Assembly (NCBI GenBank): GCA_000320545.1 | Contig: ADNK01001098.1 | Span: 1 to 49,858 of the forward strand | DNA: 49,858 bases | Source: Bigelowiella natans CCMP2755 | Taxonomy: Eukaryota > Cercozoa > Chlorarachniophyceae | Direction of reading: 5' to 3' | Shown here: piece after piece, positions 33,156 through 43,838 of the stretch | Numbering within the stretch: the stretch's first letter is position 1 | How the letters are laid out: every line of letters begins with the position of its first letter | Notes under the pieces: model-generated | What the model saw: the letters and a program-made list of their open reading frames with translations, nothing else | Database searches by the model: none | What the model was told of the DNA's origin: nothing | Position numbers and translations under genes: made by a program

Positions 33156-36100
33156 ATGTCAACCCCTTTGAAATTTCTACAAGAGGAGTCATCCGATGAT
33201 GAATCCGATGATCAAATTGGAATAGAAAACGAACGACCTCGCAGACCAGAGATAAGAGAGCATGAATTTAGGGGAAGAGAAAGTCTAACAACAGACGTTA
33301 GCAACTCTATTCATCGCGCCGATTTTCAGCTGAGCAAGCAGACTAAGAGTAAAGAATTGAAAGACCAACATATTGATGTCCCAGAAACAAACAATGTGCA
33401 TGAAACAAGACATCAAAAAACCTTGGTTCCAGGCGTCAAATGGAAAGATAATATCAGCAAGATCCACACAAGTGAAAATCATTCAAATCACTCTAATGGA
33501 ACATCTGAAACTATCACACAAAAAACTAAGGAAGAAGGCAATTCTAAATTACCTATGATTACTGGCAAAGGTATTCCTTCGAGAATTCAAAATGAGAAGA
33601 TGCTTGCAAAGCAGCCAGAAAGTAAACAGATAGAATCCATCAAAAATGCTACCGAAGCTCCAGAACGTTTAGGTAGAACCAGATACGACCTCAATCCTCT
33701 TGACGCAGGAACTGTACTTTTGGAGAGCAAGAACAAATCATCCCAAACCCCTAGTCCATGTAGACGGCAGCAAAAAAGATCATGTGCTACCTCGAAAGAA
33801 CGAGCAACAAATATAGATGATGTGGTTATTTTTCAAGAGGATATGAAGGCAAAATATATCGGAAGTAATTTGGGAAACTTGAACCGTAGAGAAACGAGGG
33901 AAACTAGAAAGAACAGTGGCAATCAGTCCACTGAAGAGATGTCCAACTCAAAACACCCGTCACCAAATTTGGATACAGGAGAGCACATTAGGACTAAAGT
34001 CGATAAAGTCATTGAAAAGACAAAACACATGATTCAGGAGCACAAACTTGACAAGAAGCTGGCTAATTTAAGAAATAGACTGGACAATGAAGCGGCAAAC
34101 GTAAGGAGCAGAATGAAAGATTTGGACAATAGGTACAAGGTAAGAGAAAATGCTAAGAATGTCTTCGACAAAGCGCGGAAGGAGTCAGTCAAGAGAGCTC
34201 AGGAGCTGAAGGAGATTGTATCCAATGGTATGGAAGCAATATCTGGTACTGATGATACTCAAAAACAGCGCGCCGAAGCTCTAAAAGGTCAGTTTACAAA
34301 TATGACCTCAGAAGTGGTGCGAAGGGTGCGACAGGCTCAAGGTTTCCGGCGCACAATTGTTCGCCGTGTTGAAAGCGTCAAATCAAGACTACGGGACGTA
34401 CTGACATCTGAAATCTATGAGGGAGTTTCTGAGGCTTTCGAGATAGTAAAAGGCGATAATGAATTAGAGCGGCAAATTGATTTGCCAACTGCTATTCCTG
34501 CGCTATTGGCTCCAATGTTCATTGCATTCTTGCAGAATAACTTCTCCGCAACTTTGTATTTTCTCGTCCCGGTATGTAAACTAATTTGATACCAAATTGA
34601 AGATGCTTGGAAAAACCAAAATTTTTATTACACAGGAATGCATCTTGACATTGATATTCCTAATCCTGGATGCTCAACGCCCGTGTCGATACGATATCGA
34701 ACTTTACTTCTCATTTCGTCTTGCACTGAATATTATTTATATCTTCTGCCTTTTGCACTTACGTCAGAAGTTGACAACCTGGTGAGACCTTATCGATTTT
34801 GTAGAAATCGTTTTTTACTTCTCATTGACATCAGGTATGAAAAGAATGGTAATAAATGGGAGGCATCCCTGGAAAGTGCGTCAGAGTTGTTCGCAGGACA
34901 AGTGGATATTAAGGTCGTCGTTGCGCACATTACAGTACGTTTTCCATCCACATTCTAATAAGTCTGAACCTCAGAGCCCTGATGTAATATCAACAATCTC
35001 GACTGGCTTGGCTACACTCATGTTTTACGACAAATTGAAGGGAAAGTGTTCTTTTGTACTTATGTTCTGGTACCTGACGCCCTTCCTTTTATTCTACAAC
35101 TTCTTGGTCCTTTATCTGGCGTTCGAATGGGGGTATTCATCGAATCAGAACAAAGACCCTTTCCCTAACACGAAATAAAAATATAGTTCTTCCCGTTCAA
35201 GATGTCTTATAAGGGGGAGAATGTAATGATTTTCTTTCACGAGTCAGATGTGCAGACTGCAATAAAGATTTGCTACAAGTATGGATGGTACTTATGGCTT
35301 GCTTGTACCTGGTTACTTTCATCTTCCAAGTAATATTATCATCCTCTTATCGTCCTTAGATTAGATTAAGTGAGGTATTTCTCATGAAATATACTCCTCC
35401 TAGGCTGCTGCAGGAACCATTTGGCTTATCCTAATTTGTTTGAAATGCAACCCTTTTTGCAAGTCATGCCTCGTAAAGTTTACAGGATATATGGATGAGG
35501 TTATCGTATGCGCATTTTGGATTATCATTATATAAGTGTAAGTGACAAACTAATTATGATTTCAGGGACTTCCACACCCCATCACGACCTGGATTGTCTT
35601 GCGTACGACTAAAAATTGCATCTATGTGTTGCACTACCAAGTTTATGGCGATTAAATCATACAGATTGAATAGAGTGCTTAATTTAATTAAATAAATGAT
35701 ATTTATTCGAATATTGTTTGTAAACAGACACTTTGCTTCGTCCGAATTCATACACGATTCTAAGACGGGCTAATATAAAGTCTCATAAAGAGAAAAAACG
35801 TCTCGAAAATGAAAAACGTGCTCTAGAAAAGAAACTCCGTTCCTTAAATGCCAAACTGGATCGCATCAATTTTAGTAGCGGCCGATCACATCCCCCTAAA
35901 AAGAAATCGATGTGGCCATGGATGGCAATGCCGAAGGGTGAAAGAGAGGCAGTCACACAAACCAACTCAATTGCATCAGAAGGAAAACCTCAAATTCCGG
36001 ATTTACACGCTGCGGCTAGGGAAGCAAAAGGGTTTGTTAATGAATTACTTGGAGGTGGACACGGAAAAAACGAGGATGTTTCAAACACTATGCCGGTTAC

Positions 36101-36185
36101 GGAAGAAAGTCATCCTTCGGCAGCGAGATCCTCTGGACCCTCAACGACAGCCAACCCCTTATTTAGAGCATCAAATGAACAATGA
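33156..36185 (+). CDS. Orphan multi-pass membrane protein with long disordered N-terminus
   Basis: Not recognised. Eight phase-consistent exons: 33156-34571, 34636-34781, 34835-34934, 34963-35132, 35248-35329, 35404-35472, 35566-35602, 35728-36185; about 825 residues. Residues 1 to about 280 are hydrophilic and acidic-to-basic (start MSTPLKFLQEESSDDESDD). Residues about 280-430 are highly charged and probably coiled coil (KLDKKLANLRNRLDNEAANV). A membrane domain follows, starting in AIPALLAPMFIAFLQNNF and continuing through ECILTLIFLILD, LALNIIYIFCLLHL, FVLMFWYLTPFLLFYNFLVL, LMACLYLVTFIFQ and GTIWLILICL, so roughly five to six helices. CNPFCKSCL follows the last helix, and the C-terminus is a short coiled coil (KEKKRLENEKRALEKKL) with a polar tail. 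The layout suggests a membrane scaffold or tether, but this is inference. Confidence 0.8.
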
Positions 36186-37801
36186 TTTCCATTATGATGA
36201 ACAAAGTAATAGCTTTGGGGCTTTGGAGCAAAATTCAATGATATGTTTTCCAAACGTGCGATCGAATTGGGTTCTTTTCAATTTTAGAAATAATTTTGGA
36301 TTCAGCTTGAGCTTCACTACTATGTACATTACTATGTAAAACCTAGCGTGTGGTTTGTTGTGCTAACTAGCTAAGCATTACCTGCGATGCATTGCTTGCA
36401 ATGTCATTTTCGTCAGACTCACGCTAGCACGGCGGCATGTGCAGCAACGGCACTGCGATGTAGATTGTGTTGGAGGGATGCAATCAATGCGTGCAGGGAA
36501 TAGCATCTGTCGAATTCTGCTGCATGAATGCGTGTTTAGGTGCATTTGTGCAATGTGTTGCAAACATGGACAAATCTCACCACGCGTGTGTGTGTGTGTG
36601 TGTGACAGCATTCGTACGAGTTTGAAAATATTTGATCACATCATTGCAACCGTATTGTGATGCTAGCATGCTACACAATGATCATCATGAAACATTTTGC
36701 ACAGCGCACTACAGACACAGTACATTCTAGCATTGTGCGCTAGAGCGGCGCGACAGACATGGCAGGTCATCGCCAATTTGTTAGCTATATATGTGATTGA
36801 TGTCCGCTGATTTCTTTGCACTCTAGATTCAAACAATGACAATGCGAGCATGCACTGAGCAATGCACTTTAGAATTGCTGCACAATGCATGGATTACTTT
36901 GTGTTCGAACTGTTGCGATACTAGAGGCGAACATCGGCACAGTCCTAGAGTCTAGCTCTGCATTGCATGTTTATTCTGGCTATTATTCTCCATAGTCAGA
37001 AAAAGGGAAGAACGCTTAAAATACGAATGACATTTTCTACGATTTCGCCATGCATGCATTGTGATTCCAACCAGCCTTTATTGTAATAATTTCACCGCAC
37101 ACCTATCTGTCTGCAGCAGCGCCCGTTCCCTGTTTCTCCCTCCGGAAAGTAGTGTGTTAGGACGAAGTCGTCGTGGGCAGCGATTGCCGCGAAAGAAACA
37201 CCGACAGAAATATCTGAAGGAATTTGTTGTGAAGAGAGAAACGACGATATGAGCAAAGGGGAAATCAAAGTGGAGTTGGAAAGTTAGCCACCTGTAAAAT
37301 CCCCATAAATGCAAGGAAATAGCGCTTCTGATTCACAGTCCCATCGAACGATGTTGTCACGTAGTTCAGAGACTTTAACTAGATAAACGGGGTCGATGGT
37401 TGGGTTTCGGCGATGATTATCAGTCACTTGAAACAGGGAATATGTATGTCTCAAGCAGAGTAGCTGCTGCTAATACTATCGCTTGTAGAACAGTTGGCGT
37501 GCTATTATTTTGCAATAGGTACCAAGAAAATGCACATGGTGATTCCGAAAAAAATTGTCACGACCTACGAGGGAGCAATGAAGGGAGGGGGTGAGTGGTT
37601 TCAGGAAGAGGTGTGAAGTAGGAGGGTGCACGTTCGTTGATTCCAAGGAAAAATCAATGAAGACTCCGTCATTAATTGTGCGTCATCACGGCACAGATAG
37701 CTACTCTCAATATCTCCCACTCATCACTCATCGTATTTCCGACATTATCATCATCATCATCGTCATTTCATCATCATCATCATCGTCGTCGTCGTCATCA
37801 C
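36186..37801. other. Convergent region: TGCA-rich island and unresolved 3' end of YIF1
   Basis: 36340-36960 is strongly TGCA-rich. From about 37080 to 37801 the region must include the last exon(s) of the minus-strand YIF1 gene. A candidate frame at 37314-37078 (minus) contains YFCRCFFRGNR and SGGRNRERALL, which may correspond to the YIF1 C-terminal helix and loop, but I could not join it in phase. Confidence 0.5.
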
Positions 37802-38033
37802 ATAGTAAGCGGTAGCTCCAGCGATCAGCCCAACTACCATCCCGACAGTAACCCTGGTATGTTTTGGAGGGGGAGGGGGAAACACGCATGAATAAATATC
37901 ACGAATCGAGCATCATCATCATCGAGTGTCTATAAGGGAAGGAGGAGGAAGAATTGAAAATAGCCAAAATACAAGGAATGGCAGTAGCAGTAGCTATGTC
38001 TGCTATATAATATCAAATGTATCATATATATTA

Positions 38034-38072
<39 letters not shown>

Positions 38073-39170
38073 CAACATGTGTGTGTGTGTGTGTGTGTGT
38101 GTCAACCCGACGAATTTGTACGAGCAATATGCGAGAAGATCCAGCAGATACGGCCTCCTCACAGCCTCAACCTGAAGAGTAACATATTAGAGAAAAAACA
38201 GAGGTGGAGGGAAGAGGAGGAGGAGGAGGAGGGGGGGGGGGAGGACGCAGCGATAGAACCATGAGTACCATGAAAGACAATCATCATGAGATTCATTATC
38301 AATGCCGCATCTCTTCTCCTCATATCCTCTTCATCTATAAGTGGTACTGCCCTTGTTTTATCCACCCCCCCACCCCCCCCACCCCCCGCGCGCGCCCTCC
38401 TCCCTATGGCGTGCTTGGGATGACTACGATCCATACGTCATGTATTACATTGAGGAACCAGAAGCCTCCCCAGAGCATCATGACTTCGAGCATCAGCATA
38501 ACCATAGCCCAAGATGCCGTCAGCGACAGCACCTCCGGATTGAATCTATAGAGGAGGAGGAGGAGGAGGAGGAGGATGATAAGTAAGTGTGTGGCGGTGG
38601 GTGGATGGTGTGCTGCTGTCGGGCATGAGCGCTGGCCCGTTGTTGTTGATGGTGATGATGGTGATGATGGAAGGCGATAGCAATGATGATGCTGAGAATG
38701 ATGTCGTGCGAAAGGAAGGGAAGGTGGCAAGGAGGAATGCGCCGTGACAAATCGTAATAATATATTATACTACTACTACTACTACTACTACCATTACTAC
38801 CACCATTACTTCTACTACTGCTTTTACTATTCCAACTCTTAAAACACAACGACTCTCATTTCACACACACACACACACACACACGCACACACACACACAC
38901 ACACACCTGTTATCCACACCCAGCGCATACGCGAAGACCAGGATGTACGTTATAAACGCCATCAATGGAATGTATAAGTCAGGCGCGTTAACGTCTTCCC
39001 TGGATAGGGCAAGAGGGGAGAAGGGGGGGGGGGGGGGGGGATTCTTCGGGTTAGAGCAGCTTCGCCGCCCGCACACACGCACACACGCACACACGCACTA
39101 TCTATCATGATGCAACAAGAAGTGAAAGAAAGGCAGCAACGGAGATGTAAAGATACACCTGCTAGCCAAC

Positions 39171-39208
<38 letters not shown>

Positions 39209-39343
39209 TGGGGCGTGTACCTTGGCGTCTTGTAAAGAGCATGATCTGAAGGAGGGCTGCCTGGCACTGGACCCCCTGCCCCTGATAAAAAGGAAGGAGA
39301 ATGGCGCGTGAATGATGGTGATGATACTGCATGGGGAGAGAGA

Positions 39344-39392
<49 letters not shown>

Positions 39393-40668
39393 GACCTAAG
39401 CTGCTCCCCGGCGCATCAGCTTTACGGTTCCAGTCGTTATGGCGGAAAGGAAGTAATATGAGTCGGAGCTTATGCAGCACGTAGTAGTTATCCACAGCAT
39501 AGTAGCCCTTGAGAGAGCTGATATCGAGACACGCCAGGATCTTCGTGGCCTGAATATCACAGAGAATCGCCAGTAGTAATAGCAGTAGGAATGTTGGCTG
39601 AGCAAGCACCGTTGTTGTTTCTCAAATATGCGCATCCTAGCGGAGAGTAACCCATACCAATCTTCTCTTCCCCCGCCTCACCCTCGCTGAACATACCGAG
39701 GATTGCATGATCTTAGCCCCGTTTGCTTGTATATACTGGCTACCGATCTGCGCCGCCATTCCCATCCCCCCCCCCATGTCGCCTCCAAAGCCGCCTCCAC
39801 CGCCGCCGAAACCGGGCTGCCGGAGAGAAGATGACACAACAACGACGCGGGAAGGAGGAGGTTAAATACACACAACGGTCCCCGTGCTTTGCATCTTCAC
39901 ATCATCATCAGACGACGAAGTTGCAATGGTTGGTAATACATTCATCCATCAGTCATCATCGGTCAAATAATGAACGAACCTGCCACCCACTCGACATCTG
40001 TGGTTGCTGCTGCTGCTGCTGCTGTGGTGGTTGGTATGGTGCTGCCCTGTGCGTGATTCCATTGTGGCTCGCGCCGCCGTTGGGCGCTGTGTTGTGTCGT
40101 AGTAACAGACAAGGCTTCAGTCGGTTGAAAGGGATGGATGGGGCAGAGAGATGTTGTTTAGAGGTATTTTCCATAGCAGTTTATGTGCATTAATTACTAC
40201 ACGCAACAAAAGCAACGCGCCGCACCGACACGCCCATACGGACCAGATTGCCCCCCCCCGACCCCGGAGGAGGATGACGATGAAGCGGCGGAGTATCGAG
40301 GCACGAACATTTTCGGCTGTTGGTGCTGCTTCTGCTGTTGCTGTGGAATGCTGTGCTGCTGCTGGGTAGGAGGCTGACTCGCCCAGGGATCGTCTGTATA
40401 ACAGCACACGCCAGGACATGCATACTCATGAAATGCATAATCAATACGATTTTGCATTCGCTGCTGTGGTGGTGCTTCATTTGCACTATCAGCCTTCCTT
40501 GTATTATTGTCTCATGGTGAAGCTTACCAAATCCCTGTTCGCCTTGTCCCCCCCCCATACCGCCAGGCTGATACCTGAGAAGAAGAAAGAGATTACGCGC
40601 ACTTGGAAAAACGCCTCGAATTCATCCCCTCCCCCCCTCCTCCGTCTCCATTATCCTGCTGGTGAAAC

Positions 40669-40736
<68 letters not shown>

Positions 40737-40907
40737 CTCTCTCTGTCGGTATCTCTCTTTTTCTTCTCCGCCTCATAGTCATTAATGTTGTGTTGTGCAG
40801 ATGGTGTCATTCAGTCGTCGGTGGGGCTGTTGTTATTTGTCGTCAAAGTACTGCGGCTGTTGCTGCTGCTGAAAGTTGTTTGGCATCGAAGGCCCTCGGT
40901 AACTCAT
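37802..40907 (-). CDS. YIF1: YIF1 (Yip1-interacting factor), Golgi/ER membrane protein; 3' end unresolved
   Basis: Multi-pass membrane protein of COPII vesicles and Golgi that partners Yip1 and Rab GTPases. Minus-strand exons: 40907-40852, 40574-40528, 40393-40232, 40086-39980, 39816-39697, 39549-39426, 39281-39221, 38999-38907, 38545-38449, 38171-38107, 37853-37802, all in phase. The N-terminus ([18 protein letters not shown]) is Gln/Pro/Gly-rich and cytosolic. The family core follows: [62 protein letters not shown] (the YIF1 FxPEhL motif), then [15 protein letters not shown] and [17 protein letters not shown]. These are the conserved YIF1 membrane segments. The last membrane segment and stop were not placed; they should lie between 37801 and about 37078. 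The low-complexity N-terminus is longer than in animal YIF1. Confidence 0.9.
38036..38102. repeat. (AT)n and (GT)n, intronic
   Basis: An AT array (38036-38070) followed by a GT array (38079-38102), in the YIF1 intron just beyond the donor at 38106. Confidence 0.93.
38864..38906. repeat. (CA)n forming the 5' splice site of a YIF1 intron
   Basis: On the sense strand this is (GT)n starting exactly at the donor after exon 38999-38907, the same situation as at 25192. Confidence 0.93.
39174..39206. repeat. (GT)n, intronic
   Basis: GT array in the YIF1 intron 39220-39000. Confidence 0.93.
39345..39384. repeat. (GA)n, intronic
   Basis: GA array in the YIF1 intron 39425-39282; on the sense strand CT, within reach of the 3' splice site. 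Confidence 0.93.
40671..40734. repeat. (CT)n and (GT)n compound microsatellite, intronic
   Basis: CT array then GT array in the first YIF1 intron (40851-40575). Confidence 0.93.
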
Positions 40908-41766
40908 GCTGTTGTTGATATTTTCTGCAGACAGGGAAAAGAAGAAGAAGAAGAAGAAGAAGAAGAAGAAGAAGAAGAAGAAGAAGAAGAAGAAGAAGAA
41001 GAAGGAGGCATGAAAAACGAAAGAAGAGTGAGAACAAAAAAGATGGTAAAGACGAGCGGGAATTGATGGTGAGATTATTTCCAACGTTTGCCATTAACAG
41101 CGTCGTGTATACCTACCCCCCTCAAGCAATGAACCCAAAATCTGCACTCTCACCCACTGGCTGGCAGATAAGATTACACGGAGCAGTTGTGCTGCCGTAT
41201 CATGGCAAGATGTGTCAAATTCGCTGTCTATTGCATCTTGAATGGATTTTGTGGATTACGTCATCTGATCCCCACCCCAACCTAACCCCTCAATTTTCCC
41301 ACAAAGGCCTCTCTCCACAGATTACAAGGCCACATGATTAGGGTACATAAATCACAGGTAAGGAAACTGGAAGATCCGTCATATGCTTCCCCCCCCCCGC
41401 CCCCCCCTCCTCTAATTTCCATCACCTCCGTTCGTTTGGGGCTGAGGCTGAGTATTTTTTGCTGAAAAAGCGAGGAATTTGATCCTGCGACTGCGACAAC
41501 TGATTACAGCCTAAAATTTTTAAGGCTAATAATTTGAATAATAGATCAATTAGACATACCGAATATATCTGATGAATGATGTCTTATAAAATCTAACAAG
41601 ATTCAGTTGCGTCTGACTACAGGAGTCTTCTTCAACCTTACTCCGTCCGTAATATCTCGCACGAATTTCAGCCCATAAAGAAGAAACAAGAATTGTGTCT
41701 AAAACACATATGCGACAAGCTTTCGCATTAGTTCTTAGGCAAAAAGCAAAGGCGCTCTAGCCGACA
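40908..41766. other. Divergent region between YIF1 and uS15m
   Basis: Contains the (GAA)n array at 40940-41003 immediately upstream of the YIF1 ATG, then AT-rich sequence. A possible acceptor (cctgtctgcag on the minus strand, near 40924) just before the ATG suggests a 5' untranslated exon upstream. No other gene seen. Confidence 0.55.
40940..41003. repeat. (GAA)n, about 20 units
   Basis: Long uninterrupted GAA array upstream of the YIF1 start. On the YIF1 sense strand it is TTC, close to a CAG acceptor, so it may serve as a very long polypyrimidine tract in a 5' untranslated intron. Confidence 0.95.
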
Positions 41767-42171
41767 ATGGCGGCCCTACGCCGCGCACTCGCCTCCCTCA
41801 GAAAACTTCCTGGCAACCGCAAATTTGCTGCGAAATCGTTCACCCCTTCTCTACGGATTCCGTCGTTTTGTAACGCATTTTCAAGTTTTTCTGCAGTTGA
41901 GGACCCTGACAAGAAGGAAATTGTGGGACCCCCCCCCCCTGAAAACATCTGGTTCGTAGAGGAGGATGTCAAAGACAATGTGGTCCCGGAGGAACAGAAA
42001 GATGCCATCAACCGGCTGTTGAGCGTAAAAAACGCTTCTCTTCCGGAGCAGTTGAAGCAAGATGTGGCCAAAGCGATCGCAAAGTGGCGAAAACATGAAG
42101 CAGACGTGGGCAGTCCTGCAGCCTCAAGTTGATTATTCACCCCACATACTATCAGTAGTAGGAATGGCAAT

Positions 42172-42214
<43 letters not shown>

Positions 42215-43014
42215 TGTTGTTATAGCAACAGTAATCAACAGCAGCATGAGGAGACACTCGGCGTGCTGCTGTAGCTCTTCTTCGTGCATTTGTCATGCTT
42301 TCGGTTCATACACTCCTTGCGCCTCTTCATATCCATCAAATGCCAACCTCCCCATCACTTCGATTTCTTTGCTTTGTTGTTTTGTTCATATTGCATTCCA
42401 GTCGCCGCGATGAGCGAGCGTATAAAGTACCTCCACAGACACATGCGCGCAAACCACAAAGACAAGCACTCGATGTACGGCATTAATGCCTTGATCAATA
42501 AGCGAAGGTCAGTGAGTGAATTGCCTAGATTCTTTGTAGCGATACTTATCCAGGGTTTAGCGTCAGTAAAACCGGAGAAGAGTACGCAACAGTAGTGGCT
42601 GCTAGTTGGGGAGATAACCATGTGGTAGCGTTCGAACAACGGTTTTATCCATTTTCAGGTATATGTTAAAATATCTGGCGAAGAAGGATTTTAAGGCTTT
42701 CAAAGGCCTCGTCAACGAATACGAGATTTCCACTCTGGAGCTGATGACTGTGCGTCATATTCTCGCCCCTTCCTAGCACATAGATCCCCAAACTAAAGAT
42801 CATAAACAATCTCCCCATTAACGCTTCCCCCCCACCCCACCCCCACCACAATCAACCACAATTATAGTCAATCTTTGTATTTGACCCGATTGTCGTTGTT
42901 GACTTGACCTCTCAGGACCAGCAAGCCTCTCACCGCGGCTGGACAGAGAGAAATGCGCGCCGACGTGCAAAAAGGGGCAAGAGACGTTTCCCTCCCTATC
43001 ATCAGGTGGAATGA
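41767..43014 (+). CDS. Mitochondrial ribosomal protein uS15m
   Basis: Small-subunit ribosomal protein S15 that binds the central domain of SSU rRNA. Four phase-consistent exons: 41767-42127, 42402-42507, 42659-42749, 42916-43014; 218 residues. The N-terminus (MAALRRALASLRKLPGNRKF, Arg/Ser-rich, no acidic residues) is a typical mitochondrial transit peptide. The S15 core begins at KWRKHEADVGSP and continues SERIKYLHRHMRANHKDKHS, INALINKRR and MLKYLAKKDFKAFKGLV, matching the bacterial order of FxxHExDTGSP, LTxRIxxLTxHL and KRRxLLxYLK. A basic C-terminal extension (RNARRRAKRGKRRFPPYHQ) probably contacts rRNA. About 75 residues between transit peptide and core are unrecognised. The joined exons 1 and 2 give GSPAASIAAMSERI, which aligns with bacterial GSPEVQIAxLTxRI, confirming the splice. 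Confidence 0.93.
42174..42213. repeat. (AGT)n, intronic
   Basis: About 13 AGT units in intron 1 of the uS15m gene. Confidence 0.93.
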
Positions 43015-43838
43015 TCATCGAGAGAGGACGACTAGAATTTACGCTAGGGAGGCAATGGTGGAGGCTTTAATTATAGAGGAGGATGTGCAGCATAGTCAGG
43101 GCGCGCGCAGCAGTGCTTTGAGCAAGAAGCTGACCACCTCGCGAGCGCAAGTTAAAAGGAGTTGGTGTATTATTGCACGCGCACATGTAAAACACTAATC
43201 ACGCGCTGTCCACGTTATTCTTGCCATGATGAGTGTGCGTTAAATGCATGATATACGTACATCAGGCACAGCACATGCACGCTGTTAGATATAGCGCTTT
43301 TAGCTGTTTTGTAAGAAATCACATATATGTCTACATATGTAAATATATCAAGAAAGCCGTCGCATACGTGCGTACTAGTGTGCGTGAGCGATATATATGT
43401 GCACATCGTTCAGCGCAGGACACATACACAATTAAGTCCCTGTGTAGCGTAGTAGCTGTACTAAGCATATTTGTGCCTTATCAAGCTTTCATGCATTGCG
43501 CAGTAAGTATGTATGTACAGCAGCTTATTTGGTGACTATATAAGAGCGTATACTTATGGCGCTCTAGCCGCAGTATTATATTGCTTAGCTGCATTAGGGT
43601 GACCATTGAGAAAATTTGATTTTATTCATTACATCCGTCTCATACTTTGGCGCTATAACTGCAATAACAGCGCTGCTATGCGCTTTACCACGCTGCTTAA
43701 CATTCTCGGGCACGCGCGGGCAACCGTTGTGATTGTGATTATATATTTATGTATATCAGCCATTCTAATAATTTTCATGCTATTATACTATCGACACAAT
43801 TACATGCGAGTGATGGCGGCGCTATGCTCGTGTAGCAT
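43015..43838. other. Convergent intergenic region
   Basis: Between the 3' ends of uS15m (+) and the unrecognised gene at 43839-46816 (-). Contains CATGC/TGCAT/ATATGT words like the other 3'-flank islands, with AT-rich sequence. The 141-codon frame at 43606-44031 overlaps the minus gene and shows no family motif. Confidence 0.5.

Noticed and set aside
37926-38264. Plus-strand frame with [18 protein letters not shown]
   Set aside because: Antisense to the YIF1 exon 38171-38107 ([15 protein letters not shown]), which continues the family alignment in phase.
38341-38586. Plus-strand frame with [20 protein letters not shown]
   Set aside because: It is the antisense shadow of the YIF1 exon 38545-38449 ([11 protein letters not shown]), which matches the family.
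40833-41094. Frames with long Phe or Leu runs and a plus-strand poly-Glu frame
   Set aside because: Direct translations of the (GAA)n array at 40940-41003; only the short YIF1 first exon (40907-40852) beside it is supported.
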